Positions 1-9,895 of a stretch of DNA of 64,000 nt are shown here, piece after piece; positions within the stretch are counted from its first letter, which is position 1; each line of letters begins with the position of its first letter. Both the position numbers and the translations under genes were made by a program. The notes beneath the pieces are model-generated. The model was not told where the DNA came from and did not search any database. It saw nothing but the letters and a program-made list of their open reading frames with translations. The DNA lies in assembly GCA_963580285.1 (NCBI GenBank), contig CAUZLF010000760.1:62001-126000 (forward strand). Reading direction: 5' to 3'. The stretch comes from Lucinisca nassula. Lineage: Eukaryota; Mollusca; Bivalvia; Lucinida; Lucinidae.

Positions 1-1193
1 GGCACATGCGGGGACGCGATTTTCTAAAAAACTTCCCCAATGAATTTTCGTGAAAACATTTCTGAGTATTGCCCGCTTATCGGTCCCTATACCCACAAAA
101 TATGATCACTCTGAAAACTCCCAGGCTATGACTCCCGAAGACTCGAACCAGGGTACCCCATCCAAAATATAGCCTGATATTGTATATATTGTGAGTCGAT
201 TTGCTCGAAACTTCCCAAATGAATTTTTTTGAAAACATTTCTGTGTATTGCCCGTCTATGGTACATTATACGCACAAAATATGGTCACTCTGAAAACTCC
301 CAGGCTATGCCCACCGGAACGTCGAACTTGGGTACCCCCACCTGTAGACTCGTGCTTAGTCATATATGGCACATGCGTGGATGCGATTTTCTCAAAACTT
401 CCCCAGTGAATTTTCGTGAAAACATTTCTGAGTATTGCCCGCTTATCGGTCCCTATACCAACAATATATGGTCACTCTGAAAACTCCCAGGCTATGGCTC
501 CCGGAGACTCGAACCAGGGTATCCCACCCAAAATATAGCCTGATATTGCATATACTGTGAGGCGATTTGCTCGGAACTTCCCCATTTAATTTTTTTGAAA
601 TCATTTCTGTGTATTGCCCGTCCTATGGTACATTATACCCACAAAATATGGTCACTCTGAAAACTCCCAGGCTATGGCCCCCGGAGCGTCGAACTTGGGT
701 ACCCCCCACCTGTAGACTCGCGCTTAGTCATATATGGCACATGCGGGGACGCGATTTGCTCAAAACTTCCCAAATGGATTTTCGTGAAAACATTTCTGAG
801 TATTGCCCGCTTGTCGTTCCCTATACCCACAAAATATGGTCACTCTGAAATCTCCCAGGCTATGGCTTCCGGAGACTCGAACCAGGCTACCCCACCCAAA
901 ATATAGCCTGATATTGCATATATTGTGAGGCGATTTGCTCGGAACTTCCCCAATGATTTTTTTTTGAAAACATTTCTGTGTATTTCCCGTCTATGGTACA
1001 TTATACCCACAAAATATGGTCACTCAGAAAACTCCCAGGCTATGGCCCTCGGAGCGTCGAACTTGGGTACCCCCACCTGTAGACTCGCGCTTAGTCATAT
1101 ATGGCACATGCGGGGACGCGATTTTCTCAAAACTTCCCTAATGAAATTTCGTGAAAACATTTCTGAGTATTTCTGACATTTTCTCGGTCCCTA
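1..1193. repeat. Dimeric satellite, about 367-bp unit, left block
   Basis: The phrase GGCACATGCGGGGACGCGAT recurs at 1, 368, 736 and 1103, giving a period of 367-368 bp. Each unit is two related half-units of about 183 bp, one ending in GGAGACTCGAACCAGGGTAC and the other in GGAGCGTCGAACTTGGGTAC. Short open frames recur in every unit because of the periodicity, and I do not regard them as genes. The same array resumes after the mariner insertion. Confidence 0.95.
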
Positions 1194-1195
1194 TA

Positions 1196-2535
1196 CGAGG
1201 ACTGTTCAGATATGAATGCAACTAAGCACATAAAAATGATTCCGTGATAGTTTTCGATGAAAAATTTATTTTGTCCTTTCAAAGTATTACCCTTTAACAG
1301 ATATACAAACTTTCAGTCTTCTGATCCAATCATTGGATGCATTTTGGTAGTCTTTTCGAGGTATACTATGAAGGCACTGGAATATTGCAGAACCGAGGTG
1401 TTTGCGCTGTACAAATTTTCGACCAGAAATGTATTTTTTTAGCCGCGGGAACAAAAAAAAGTCACACGGGGCAAGGTCAGGGGAATACGGGGGTTGAGAG
1501 AGTTCAACAACCTTTTCCTGCTTCAGATAGTCTTGCACAATGAACGCCGTGTGCGATGACGCATTGTCATGTAGCAATCTGACATTGGCCAAACCAGTTG
1601 CGGGTCTTCGTTCTTTGAACTATTTCTTCAGTTTTCGAAGAACTTTATTCTTGGAAATCTTCGCATTACAGATTTGCCTTTAGGCACAGCAACCTGAATA
1701 GCAGGGCCCTGATTTGAAAAGAATATGGCATACATTACCTTCTTGACGCTCATGGTCCGCTTTGCAATGCATTGTCTTTTGCAATACTTTGTTGCCCATA
1801 TTTTGTTCTGAATCTTTCGTTTTGGCTCAAAAAAGTGAACCCATGTCTCGTCACCTGTGACGACATTAGCGAAAGACCGTGCATCGTAAATTGGAAACTT
1901 TTTAAGCAAATTCTTGGAGCACTGAACGCGTGTCTTTTTCTGCTCATCTGTCAACAGATGGGGAATCCATCTAGCACAGATCTTTCTCATTTTCAAATCC
2001 TGTTTCAGAATTGTATGAGCTGCTCCTAATGAGATGCCAACCATACTAGCTACTTGCCTAGTGGTGTATCGTCCATCGGTAGCAACTATTTTTTTCACTC
2101 TAGCAACCATCTTGACAGATGTTGCTGTTTTCGGCCGACGGTCATGTTGTGCATCTTCTGTTCAGCCTAGCCAACAGCTGCATTTCTTACACCAACGAAA
2201 AACTGTCGGAAAAGACATTTCATTATGCCCATAAACCGAACATATTTTATCAAAAATGTCTTTGCACCGTACACCAAGAAAACAATGATTCTTAATATAG
2301 GACCGTATTTCAACGGCGTACTCTGACCTTCTTCCAACAATGTTTTGTATTAGTGTACAAGAGTAGACAGTGTTTATCGAACGATAAACATGGCTAAAGT
2401 GGACGGATTTTAACAGGTTTGGTATCAATGTATAGGTAAAATGTTTTTTCTACGCTGTGATATTTATTTCCAGGTGATTTTGGCATAAGTGCATGAGAAA
2501 ACGATCTACTTGCATTCATATTTGAACAGTCCTCG
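1196..2535 (-). mobile_element. Tc1/mariner-type DNA transposon (mariner 1)
   Basis: The element interrupts the 367-bp satellite. It begins CGAGGACTGTTCAGATATGA and ends with the inverted copy (TTCATATTTGAACAGTCCTCG), so the terminal inverted repeats are at least 26 bp with one or two mismatches. A TA dinucleotide flanks both sides (1194-1195 and 2536-2537), the family's usual target duplication. The length of 1340 bp is normal for a full mariner. It carries a broken transposase on the minus strand. Its intact ends inside a satellite unit show it jumped in after that part of the array existed. Confidence 0.93.
1287..2428 (-). pseudogene. Broken mariner DD34D transposase
   Basis: This is the cut-and-paste transposase of mariner 1. 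The N-terminal part (2428 to 2165) has the helix-turn-helix region ending near TVFRWCKK. It stops at a TGA at 2162-2164, then continues in the same frame as TEDAQHDRRPKTAT. The middle part holds TGDETWVHFFEP, the first catalytic Asp. A frameshift between about 1640 and 1592 leads to the C-terminal part with HDNASSHTA and SPDLAPCDFFLFP, the second and third Asp. I count exactly 34 residues between those two Asp, so the DD34D triad is preserved in sequence. One nonsense codon and one frameshift mean it cannot make a whole protein. Confidence 0.92.
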
Positions 2536-2537
2536 TA

Positions 2538-4377
2538 CCCACAAAATACGATCACTCTGAAAACTCCCAGGCTATGGCTCCCGGAGACTCAAACCAGGGT
2601 ACCCCACCCAAAATATAGCCTGATATTGCATATATTGTGAGGCGATTTGCTCGGAACTTTCCCAATGATTTTTTTGAAAACATTTCTGTGTATTGCCCGT
2701 CTATGGTACATTATACCCACAAAATATGGTCACTCTGAAAACTCCCAGGCTATGGCCCCTGGAGCGTCGAACTTGGGTACCCCCACCTGTAGACTCGGCT
2801 TAGTCATATATGGCACATGCGGGGACGCGATTTTCTCAGAACTTCCCAAATGAATTTTCGTGAGAACATTTCTGAGTATTGCCCGCTTATCGGTCCCTAT
2901 ACCCACAAAATATGGTCAATCTGAAAACTCCCAGGCTATGGCTCCCGGAGACTCGAACCAGGGTACCCCACCCAAAATATACAAAATATAGCCTGATATT
3001 GCATATATTGTGAGGCGATTTGCTCGGAACTTCCCCAATGAATTTTTTGAAAACATTTCTGTGTATTGCCCGTCTATGGTACATTATACCCACAAAATAT
3101 GGTTACTCTGAAAACTCCCAGGCTATGGCTCCCGGAGCGTCGAACTTTGGTACCCCCGTCTGTAGACTCGCGCTTAGTCATATATGGCACATGCGGGGAC
3201 GCGATTTTCTCAAAACTTCCCCAATGAATTTTCGTGAAAACATTTCTGAGTATTGCCCGCTTATCGGTCCCTATACCAACAAAATATGATCACTCTGAAA
3301 ACTCCTAGGCTATGGCCCCCGGAGACTCGAACCAGGGTACCCCACCCAAAATATAGCCTGATATTGCATATATTGTGAGGCGATTAGCTCGGAATTTCCC
3401 CAATGATTTTTTTTTAAAACATTTCTGTGTATTGCCCGTCTATGGTACATTATATCCACAAAATATGGTTTCTCTGAAAACTCCCAGGCTATGGCCCCCG
3501 GAGCGTCGAACTTGGGTACCCCCACCTGTAGACTCGCGCTTAGTCATATATGGCACATGCGGTGACGCGATTTTCTCAAAACTTCCCCAGTGAATTTTCG
3601 TGAAAACATTTCTGAGTATTGCCCGCTTATCGGTCCTTATACCCACAAAATATGTTCACTCTGAAAGCTCCCAGGCTATGGCTCCCGGAGACTCGCAACC
3701 AGGGTACCCCACCCAAAATATAGCCTGATATAACGCAATTTTCTCAAAACTTCTCCAATGAATTTTCGTGAAAACATTTCTGAATATTGCCCGCTTATCG
3801 TTCCCTAAACTCAGAAAATATGGTCACTCTGAAAACTCCCAGGCTATGGCTCCCGGAGACTCGAACCAGGGTACCCAACCCAAAATATAGCCTGATATTG
3901 CATATTTTGTGAGGCGATTTGCTCGAAACTTCCCCAATGATTTTTTTTGAAAACATTTCTGTGTATTGCCCGTCTATGGTACATTATATCCACAAAATAT
4001 GGTCACTCTGAAAACTCCCAGGCTATGGCCCCCGGAGCGTCGAACTTTGGTACCCCCACCTGTAGACTCGCGCTTAATCATATATGGCACATGCGGGGAC
4101 GCTATTTTTTCAAAACTTCCGCAATGAATTTCCGTGAAAACATTTTTGAGTATTGCCCCCTTATCGGTCCCTATCCCCACAAAATATGGTCACTCTGAAA
4201 ACTCCCAGGCTATGGCTCCCGGAGACCCGAACCAGGGTACCCCCACCCAAAATATAATCTGATATTGCATGTATTGTGAGGCGATTTGCTCGGAACTTTC
4301 CCTATGAATTTCTATGAAAACATTTCTGTGTATTGCCTGCCTATAGCACTTTATGCTCACAAACATTAGCCACTCTT
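2538..4377. repeat. Dimeric satellite, right block
   Basis: This continues the 367-bp satellite after the mariner. GGCACATGCGG phrases lie at 2812, 3186, 3552 and 4086. The 534-bp gap before the last one shows an irregular unit, with a half-unit duplicated or lost around 3720-3900. Units diverge toward the right edge and similarity fades by about 4377. Confidence 0.93.
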
Positions 4378-4923
4378 TTGCAGCAACATTTGTAATGCTG
4401 TCAAAATGCTCTGGTCTTTCATTTGTTAAAGAATCGGTTTCTGTTTGTTACTGTTTCATATAAGCCCCGCACATAACATTTGAGAGTTGCATTATTTTTA
4501 ACAGCAGTACAACAAGTCAATTGGCCAACAATTCCGTAATAATAAATACCCCTTTAAACCCTTTTTTATATAGAGAAAACTGGGGTTCACGGGGAATAAA
4601 GTATTTTCTTATTTCTGCTCCAAGACGTAGGTTGTGTAAACTCGTTAGAACCGACTCATAAGACATAGGTTGTGGATACTCGTAAGAACCGCGCTACTAA
4701 CAGGCACCTACAGCCTATGTTTGCAGTATAAAAAGAAAAAATATCATGGATTTTCACCAGAAAAAATAACCATTTTGGAGATGTGAAAAATGCACAAGGC
4801 GTAGTTATGCAGCTCAGGTAAGTTTTAAGTGTCTTGAATGCTATTCGGGCCACCAGGATTCTGAGTATATGTTTCTTGACATATTAAAAGTTATTCTCAT
4901 CTGTTCTGTTCAGGTGTATTTTG

Positions 4924-4959
4924 CGAATCGGGAATAAGTAACTACTTATTCCCGATTCG
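4924..4959. repeat. Perfect palindrome, 17-bp arms
   Basis: CGAATCGGGAATAAGTA is followed by AC and then its exact reverse complement. A third partial copy (CGAATCGGGAATAGGG) follows at once. A short tRNA-like B-box phrase, GGTTCGAGCCCCGG, lies just downstream near 5008-5021, which suggests SINE debris. Confidence 0.85.
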
Positions 4960-5103
4960 AATCGGGAATAGGGAACCGGGAATAAGTAGCCAACTTGATG
5001 TCAGTCCGGTTCGAGCCCCGGTCGAGTCGCTACATTTTCCTCCATCAGTTTCACAACATAGATTGTGAACACTCGTTAGAACCGAATTGTTAGGGCACGT
5101 TAA

Positions 5104-5319
5104 TAAGTAGAAGTAAAACAAAGATCAGGAATTGATACAATTAACTTACTCCATCCATAAAAGACACCAAAGGGAAAGAAATACAAACATTAAGCGACCA
5201 GACCATAATGGAAAACTAAACAAAGGAAGGCCATATGGACAGTTACTTTCCCACAAAATGGCCATATGGCCATCCAAAATTAAAAGACACAAGTGATACA
5301 CACAGTCCGTGTAATGAGT
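5104..5319 (-). mobile_element. Penelope-like element 3' tail fragment
   Basis: It matches the untranslated tail downstream of the Penelope-like coding region at 54377-54955. In plus orientation it opens with AGTAGAAGTAAAACAAAGAT, the 3' end of the element, and runs to GATACACACAGT. It is 5'-truncated and carries no coding sequence. It is one of about ten such tails in the window. Confidence 0.8.
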
Positions 5320-5495
5320 ACATCTCTAATCCTCACTTTGTATAGGGAAAACTTCGGTTGACGGGGGTATACTTTATCTTTCTTTTTCATAACGCAAATA
5401 CGAATATACAAATACATTGCCACCTTTCTCGACAAAAAAAAAGTAAAATTTTAAGATGAAAAATTGTGATATTTTTTTTTCTTATTTCTGCTCAA

Positions 5496-5553
5496 AATAT
5501 AGATTGTGGGCACTCGTTAGAAGCGCCTCTAACGAGTACCCACAATCTATATT
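5496..5553. repeat. Strong hairpin, 26-bp arms with 6-nt loop
   Basis: The left arm 5496-5521 and right arm 5528-5553 are reverse complements with one mismatch. The loop is AGCGCC. The core is TGTGGGCACTCGTTAGA. This is the best-preserved member of the local hairpin cluster. Confidence 0.85.
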
Positions 5554-6129
5554 ATAAGAAACATAAGGTTTACCCCTGTAAACACCAGTTTTACTATATT
5601 AAACTGGGGTTCAAGAGAGTGAGAATTATATAGGCGTGTTTTTGTGATGATGCTTCAACACATAGGTTGTGGGTACTCGTTAAAACAACCTCAACTAAGT
5701 CGTTCCAACTAAAAATCACAACCTATGTTTGCAGTATAAATAGTAAACGTAATAAACGTTGCCATTTTGGACATGTGAAAAATATACTATGTTGCACGGG
5801 TGTGTTATCATAATGTAACAGTTCTAAGGAATATACAACATAAATGTTAGCCAACGTTTATGTTTTGAGCATATATGAGAACAAAATATAATTGTATAAC
5901 TAGGTTTTATTTGCAAATGAGCATGAAATGTAAGTTCTACAATTATATTTTTCTTGTTGTTTTCATTTACATATAAAGTTCGTCTTATGTTGATCATGGT
6001 GTTATGTACCAATTACCACCCCCCCCCCCCCCCCTCTGGAGCATAGATTGTTGGCACTCGTTAGAGCTACCCCACAGGGATAGTTCTAACGAGCACCCAT
6101 AGCTAATGTTTGGACACTATTAAGATAAT

Positions 6130-6754
6130 AAAGCATCTGGCTAAATGGATATGGGGGGTTGGGGGTATACACATGAAAGGCGCCATTTTGGCGCACGGTG
6201 TATTGGCGTAATGCATGCACTATGCATCGTCTTCGTTGTCCGGAAAGTGGCAAGGTGTCTGCATGGACCATAAAGTTGACATGTATATATGAGTACTTAC
6301 CCCAAAACAGTTTTTTACTAAGGTACAAGGTGACCAAACGAGTTGACTATGGTACGAGTTGACTTAGGTACGAGTTGACCCGAAACCATTTTCGATGGAG
6401 CATAAATATTAATAATTTACAAACTTACTCTTGAACTGCCATTCATACTGCCAGTAGTTTAGTATTGTCTATACAATAACAGGCTCTGATTTGTTTCGTC
6501 ATGTTTCAATAGTATTAGCCGGTAACTCTCGACCAGTGCCTTTGTGTTATCCACAAAGATCACACAAGTGCTCTTTGGATCGATTGTTTGTCAAACTGCA
6601 GCAGGCTTCACTGCATGAATTAAATATATTGCTATTGTCCATGTGATTATCACTGACCAATTAAATTAAACCTCACGCAAATTAAAAATCAACAGGGCGT
6701 AATGAAAATGGAGGATTAGAAAACGAGTCGCTTCATATATCTGGTTAACCGATA
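6130..6754. other. No recognisable gene
   Basis: I see no gene or clear element. Three near-copies of GTACGAGTTGAC lie close together at 6336-6380, and one more at about 7576. They may be remnants of a dispersed repeat. Confidence 0.5.
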
Positions 6755-6995
6755 TATGCTCGGCCCCCGCCCATCGGGGCTTGAAGAAATATATGGGCTG
6801 CATGATGCTTCCACGCAGGGCTGAATCTGACCCACACACGGGTACCCGTAAAACGCTTAGGGGATCTAAGCCCGCCCAGGCAAAGCGGTGCGAGTGTCGG
6901 ACCGCCCATGCTTATAAAGCCTATTGGTTTCACTGGGCGACATTGCATGATTAATGTGTATGCTTTCATCCTGCAAAACTGGAGTGTATGAAATA
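6755..6995 (-). repeat. Dispersed repeat family C (SINE-like), minus orientation
   Basis: Family C is a non-coding dispersed repeat of about 270 bp. In sense order it contains GGTTTAACGTCCCCGTCAAC, ACGTTGCTTCCAATTTTGTG, CCAATAGGGTTTATAAGCAT, GACTCGCACCGCTTTGCC, TAAGCGGTTTACCAGTACTC and GCATCGTGCAGCCCAT. This copy covers the second half, reading from TATAAGCATGGGCGGTCC to TCGGGGCTTGAAGAAATATA on the opposite strand. Other copies lie at 7610-8075, 19683-19861, 22590-22806, 23771-23890, 25325-25470, 27130-27215, 43505-43682 and 43801-43929. Confidence 0.75.
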
Positions 6996-7044
6996 TACAC
7001 CGTCTGTGTCCCCTACTTGGGTTAAGGCGAAATCGGCAGAACAG

Positions 7045-7205
7045 AACAAAAGAGAAAATAGCCCCAACCTCTCTCAAAAGACGTTAACTGAGCTACACTG
7101 CCCTTTGCACCTTCGGCGGATGAAACGATTGAATCCGGAAGGGCATTCCAATCTCTAATTGTCTGAGGGAAGAAGGATCCCTTGTGGGTTTGTGGTGCTC
7201 TTCTA
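7045..7205 (-). pseudogene. C-terminal remnant of a LINE reverse transcriptase ORF
   Basis: Read on the minus strand, one frame gives a stretch with SFFPQTIRDWNALPDSIV. This is the conserved tail motif (SFFP.TI.DWN.LP) of many non-LTR retrotransposon proteins. No other part of that LINE is visible. Family C follows directly on the same strand, so family C could be the tail of this LINE or a SINE that shares it. Confidence 0.7.
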
Positions 7206-7535
7206 GTGATCAGAATGTAATAAAATTTGTATCAAATGAGATTTTAAGCTCCATTCTAATAGATTATTAAAATATTTATCACTTTTTACATCTTAGTGTT
7301 CCATTTTTGAACTTATTTTTTCCGAGATGTTCCCAGCTTACTGTCTGGATGTTGGGGGTAGTGTTTCGTTTTCCATAATATCTCGATTTGTGGTGGTTAG
7401 AACTGAATACAATTTATATCACAATAAATTTTAAGCTCCATTCTAAAAGTCTATTAAAACTTTTTTTTTCCAATTTTAAACTTAAAGGTGTCCATTTTTT
7501 TAATTTGAATTGTCCAGGATGTTGCTGGGATGTAA
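7205..7535. repeat. Two direct repeats about 190 bp apart
   Basis: The phrase TTTTAAGCTCCATTCTAA occurs near 7240 and 7430, with similar sequence on both sides (AT-rich, then GTCCATTTTT and GATGTT). The copies are diverged. No coding potential is visible. Confidence 0.6.
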
Positions 7536-7609
7536 AACTGAAAATGCAAACACACTTGGGCTCAGCCTAGAAAGTACGAGTTGACCAAAACATGTACGAG
7601 TGTTTGTTT

Positions 7610-8075
7610 GTTTTTAGAGGTTTAACGTCGCCGTCAGCACTATATAGGTCATTTTGCTTCAAATTTTATTCGACTTTTAACTTGACAATGAGAAGAAATA
7701 ACATCTTGACCAACTGGCCCCTGCCTCCTAATGGAATCGAAGGGTTTATATGCATGTACATTGACGGTGTCGCTCGAATACCATTCCTGGGAAGGCTCGG
7801 GACTCCTAAGCGGTTTATCGATTCTCTCATGCAGTCCGGATGGGCGGAGTCGCAGGTTGTTTATTTGGTTTGATTCGAGACTAAAATACTATATGTAGGT
7901 TATTTTAGAGATGTAGGTTCCAAATTCGTGGGTCTTTTACCCGACATTGAGGTGAAATGTCATTTCAAGCCTTACATTTAGGATTTATATACATGAACCG
8001 TTCAACTCGGACCACGTTTTCCTGGACAGGTGGGAACCTCTAAGCGGTTTACCAGTACTCAAGTACGGTCGTTTC
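7610..8075 (+). repeat. Two family C copies in tandem, plus orientation
   Basis: The first copy begins AGGTTTAACGTCGCCGTCAG near 7617 and runs to CTAAGCGGTTTATCGATTCT near 7825. The second begins near 7880, passes TTTACCCGACATTGAGGTGA, and ends at CTAAGCGGTTTACCAGTACT near 8060. Both are diverged from the other copies. Confidence 0.7.
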
Positions 8076-8424
8076 AGCATCATGTAACCCAGTCTGATGT
8101 GTTTAGTTAATTGCTTTAACTCATAATAAGATGACGCGTGCTGCTGCATACCTGTAGTGAAACAGTAAAATGTTCCGTCCAATGAAGTGAAAATTTGAGT
8201 CCTATCAACAATTTGAATGAACGCTGTGAACCACATATAATAGTTAACAAGGAATTCATCCATCACAAAAACACGCATGCATATCTTTGACCCCCCCCCC
8301 CCCTCCCCTAAACCTACTTTTATATTTACTTTATAACTGGGATTTGAAGGGGTGTACATTTTTTTATCAAAAACATGGTTTTTGGGTGTTATGATATTGG
8401 GTTATTTAAATCATTAAAACAGCT
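8076..8424. other. No recognisable gene
   Basis: I see no gene or repeat other than a short poly-C run near 8290-8303. Confidence 0.5.
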
Positions 8425-8677
8425 ATACGTTTCTTGCTGCCTATTCATTTGACTACAGAACTTAAAATAATTTATGATCGAGTACGTGATTGAGAGTGAG
8501 TGATTTTGATGGAGTAAGTACAATGTATTTATGTGATTTTTTGACTTGTGATTAAAACATTTAGTGAAATAGAAGTAAAGTTCTGAGACGCAAGTTTATA
8601 AAGAATGCTGTGAACACCTTCGAAAACCACTTAATTAAATTATTCTTTTTGACTCACATGTTCGTTTCGTTCTGCCT
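8425..8677. repeat. 235-bp satellite, left of mariner 2
   Basis: This is one unit of the satellite that fills 9896-12510. It is recognisable by TAATTTATGATCGAGTACGT, GACTTGTGATTAA, GCAAGTTTATAAAGAA and TGCTGTGAACACC. It is cut at CTGCCTTA, where mariner 2 begins. Confidence 0.85.
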
Positions 8678-8679
8678 TA

Positions 8680-9895
8680 CCAGGGTAGGCTGAAAAGTTC
8701 TGAGCCTAACAAAGAAGCAGGCATCAAACAGCCATGAAATTTTGTATTCATTAAATCCAAATCTTTATTACTTGATTTGACTCAAATGAGTTCAAGTTTA
8801 CCTGCAATAACGTAGAAATTCTAGCCTTTGAAAATTGATACTAGCACGTTTTTGAGAAAATGGACAAAATCTGGCATCGTGGTGTCATCAAGTACCTCCA
8901 TAAAAGGGGTTAGCTCCTAAGGACATTCATGCCGATATGGTTGCTACATTAGGGGATGATGCTCCTTTGTATGCAACCGCGAAAAGCTGGGCAGCAAATT
9001 TTAAGATGGGCAAGGACAGCCTTGAAGATGATGACCGGTGTGGACGACCCACAATGGCAACAACTGAGGAAACCATCAGCCAAGTGCACAGGGCCGTGAT
9101 GGATGACAGGCGTTTAACTGTGAATCAGTTAGCTAACACTGTTGGCATCTCCCGTGAACGAGAAGAGAACATTCTACACAGTAAATTAGGAATGTCGAAG
9201 GTTTCCGCCAGAGAGGTGCCACGGCTTATGACGCCTGACCAAAAGTTGACCAGACTGAACCTGTCACATGCCAACTTGGCTATTTTTGAAGCAGACCAAG
9301 ATGGTTTTCTTGACCGTTTTGTCACTCAGGATGAATGCTGGGTTCATCACTTTGAGCCAGAGACCAAAAGACAATCCATGCAATGAAAGCACCCTGGCTC
9401 ACCCCTCCAAAGAAGGCAAAGGTCGTCTCCTCTGCAGGGAAGGTGATGGCATCAGTGTTCTGGGATGACAAGGGTATAATATTCATAGATTACCTTCAAA
9501 AGGGCAGAACAAATAATGGGGAGTATTTTGCAGATCTGCTAAAACAACTGCGAAAAGCAATTGAGGCTAAACGACCCAGAAAATTGACAAAAGGGGTCTT
9601 GTTCCATCAGGACAATGCGCCTGCTCATAAATCCTCCGTATTCACCTGATCTAGCTCCATCAGATTATTTCCTGTTTCCAAACATGAAAAAGCACTTGGC
9701 TGGGCAGCATTATCGGTCAGACAAGGAGGTGATAGCTGCTGTGAAGAAGTTTTTCAGGGACCAAGATGAGACCTTCTATACCACTTGGATCCAAGGACTG
9801 CAGCATCGCTGGAGGAAGTGTGTGGACAGGAAGGGTGACTATGTTGAAAAATAAGGCACTTTCAGCATGGACAAACCATTGGATCTTTGTCTATG
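8680..9895 (+). mobile_element. Tc1/mariner-type DNA transposon (mariner 2), 3'-truncated
   Basis: The 5' end at 8680 follows a TA and reads CCAGGGTAGGCTGAAAAGTT, in a satellite phrase that is uninterrupted elsewhere (CTGCCTATTAATTTGAC). The transposase frame follows on the same strand. At the right end, coding sequence and a few dozen bases lead straight into a different point of the satellite unit (TAAGTTTTGACTTATGATTA). I see no inverted copy of the 5' terminus, so the 3' inverted repeat and part of a satellite unit were lost. Confidence 0.85.
8860..9854 (+). pseudogene. Broken mariner transposase with catalytic-core deletion
   Basis: The frame starts at ATG 8860 (MDKIWHRGVIKYL). It has a frameshift near 8910-8912, then runs HADMVATLGDDAP to FVTQDECWVHHFEPETKRQS, which includes the first catalytic Asp. 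A TGG-to-TGA change and a one-base loss near 9385-9407 follow. The next part contains LFHQDNAPAHK (second Asp). The third Asp is in SPDLAPSDYF. Only 49 nt separate the two Asp codons, where DD34D spacing needs 102, so 53 nt are missing. TCCTCCGT sits at the junction and fits microhomology between the HKSSV and PPYSP codons of related elements. The stop is at 9854. Confidence 0.92.

Larger units (their letters stand above)
4570..6125. repeat. Cluster of hairpin repeats with TAGGTTGTGGGTACTCGTTAGA core
   Basis: The motif ACATAGGTTGTGGGTACTCG, or its inverted partner ending in CACAACCTATGTTTGCAGTA, recurs near 4626-4720, 5055-5090, 5496-5553, 5660-5735 and 6044-6115. Several instances are head-to-head so that each can fold as a hairpin. 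A flanking phrase of the type AAACTGGGGTTCACGGGG plus TTCTTATTTCTGCTC precedes some copies (4575, 5590). No coding potential is visible. They look like small foldback elements or a degenerate cluster of one. Poly-C (about 6019-6036) lies within the cluster. Confidence 0.7.

Noticed and set aside
2162..2164. Mariner 1 TGA as selenocysteine
   Set aside because: Single copy, no conserved cysteine expected there, and the frame has a second lesion.
1287..2428. Mariner transposase as a host gene
   Set aside because: It lies between TIRs with TA duplication and is broken by a stop and a frameshift.
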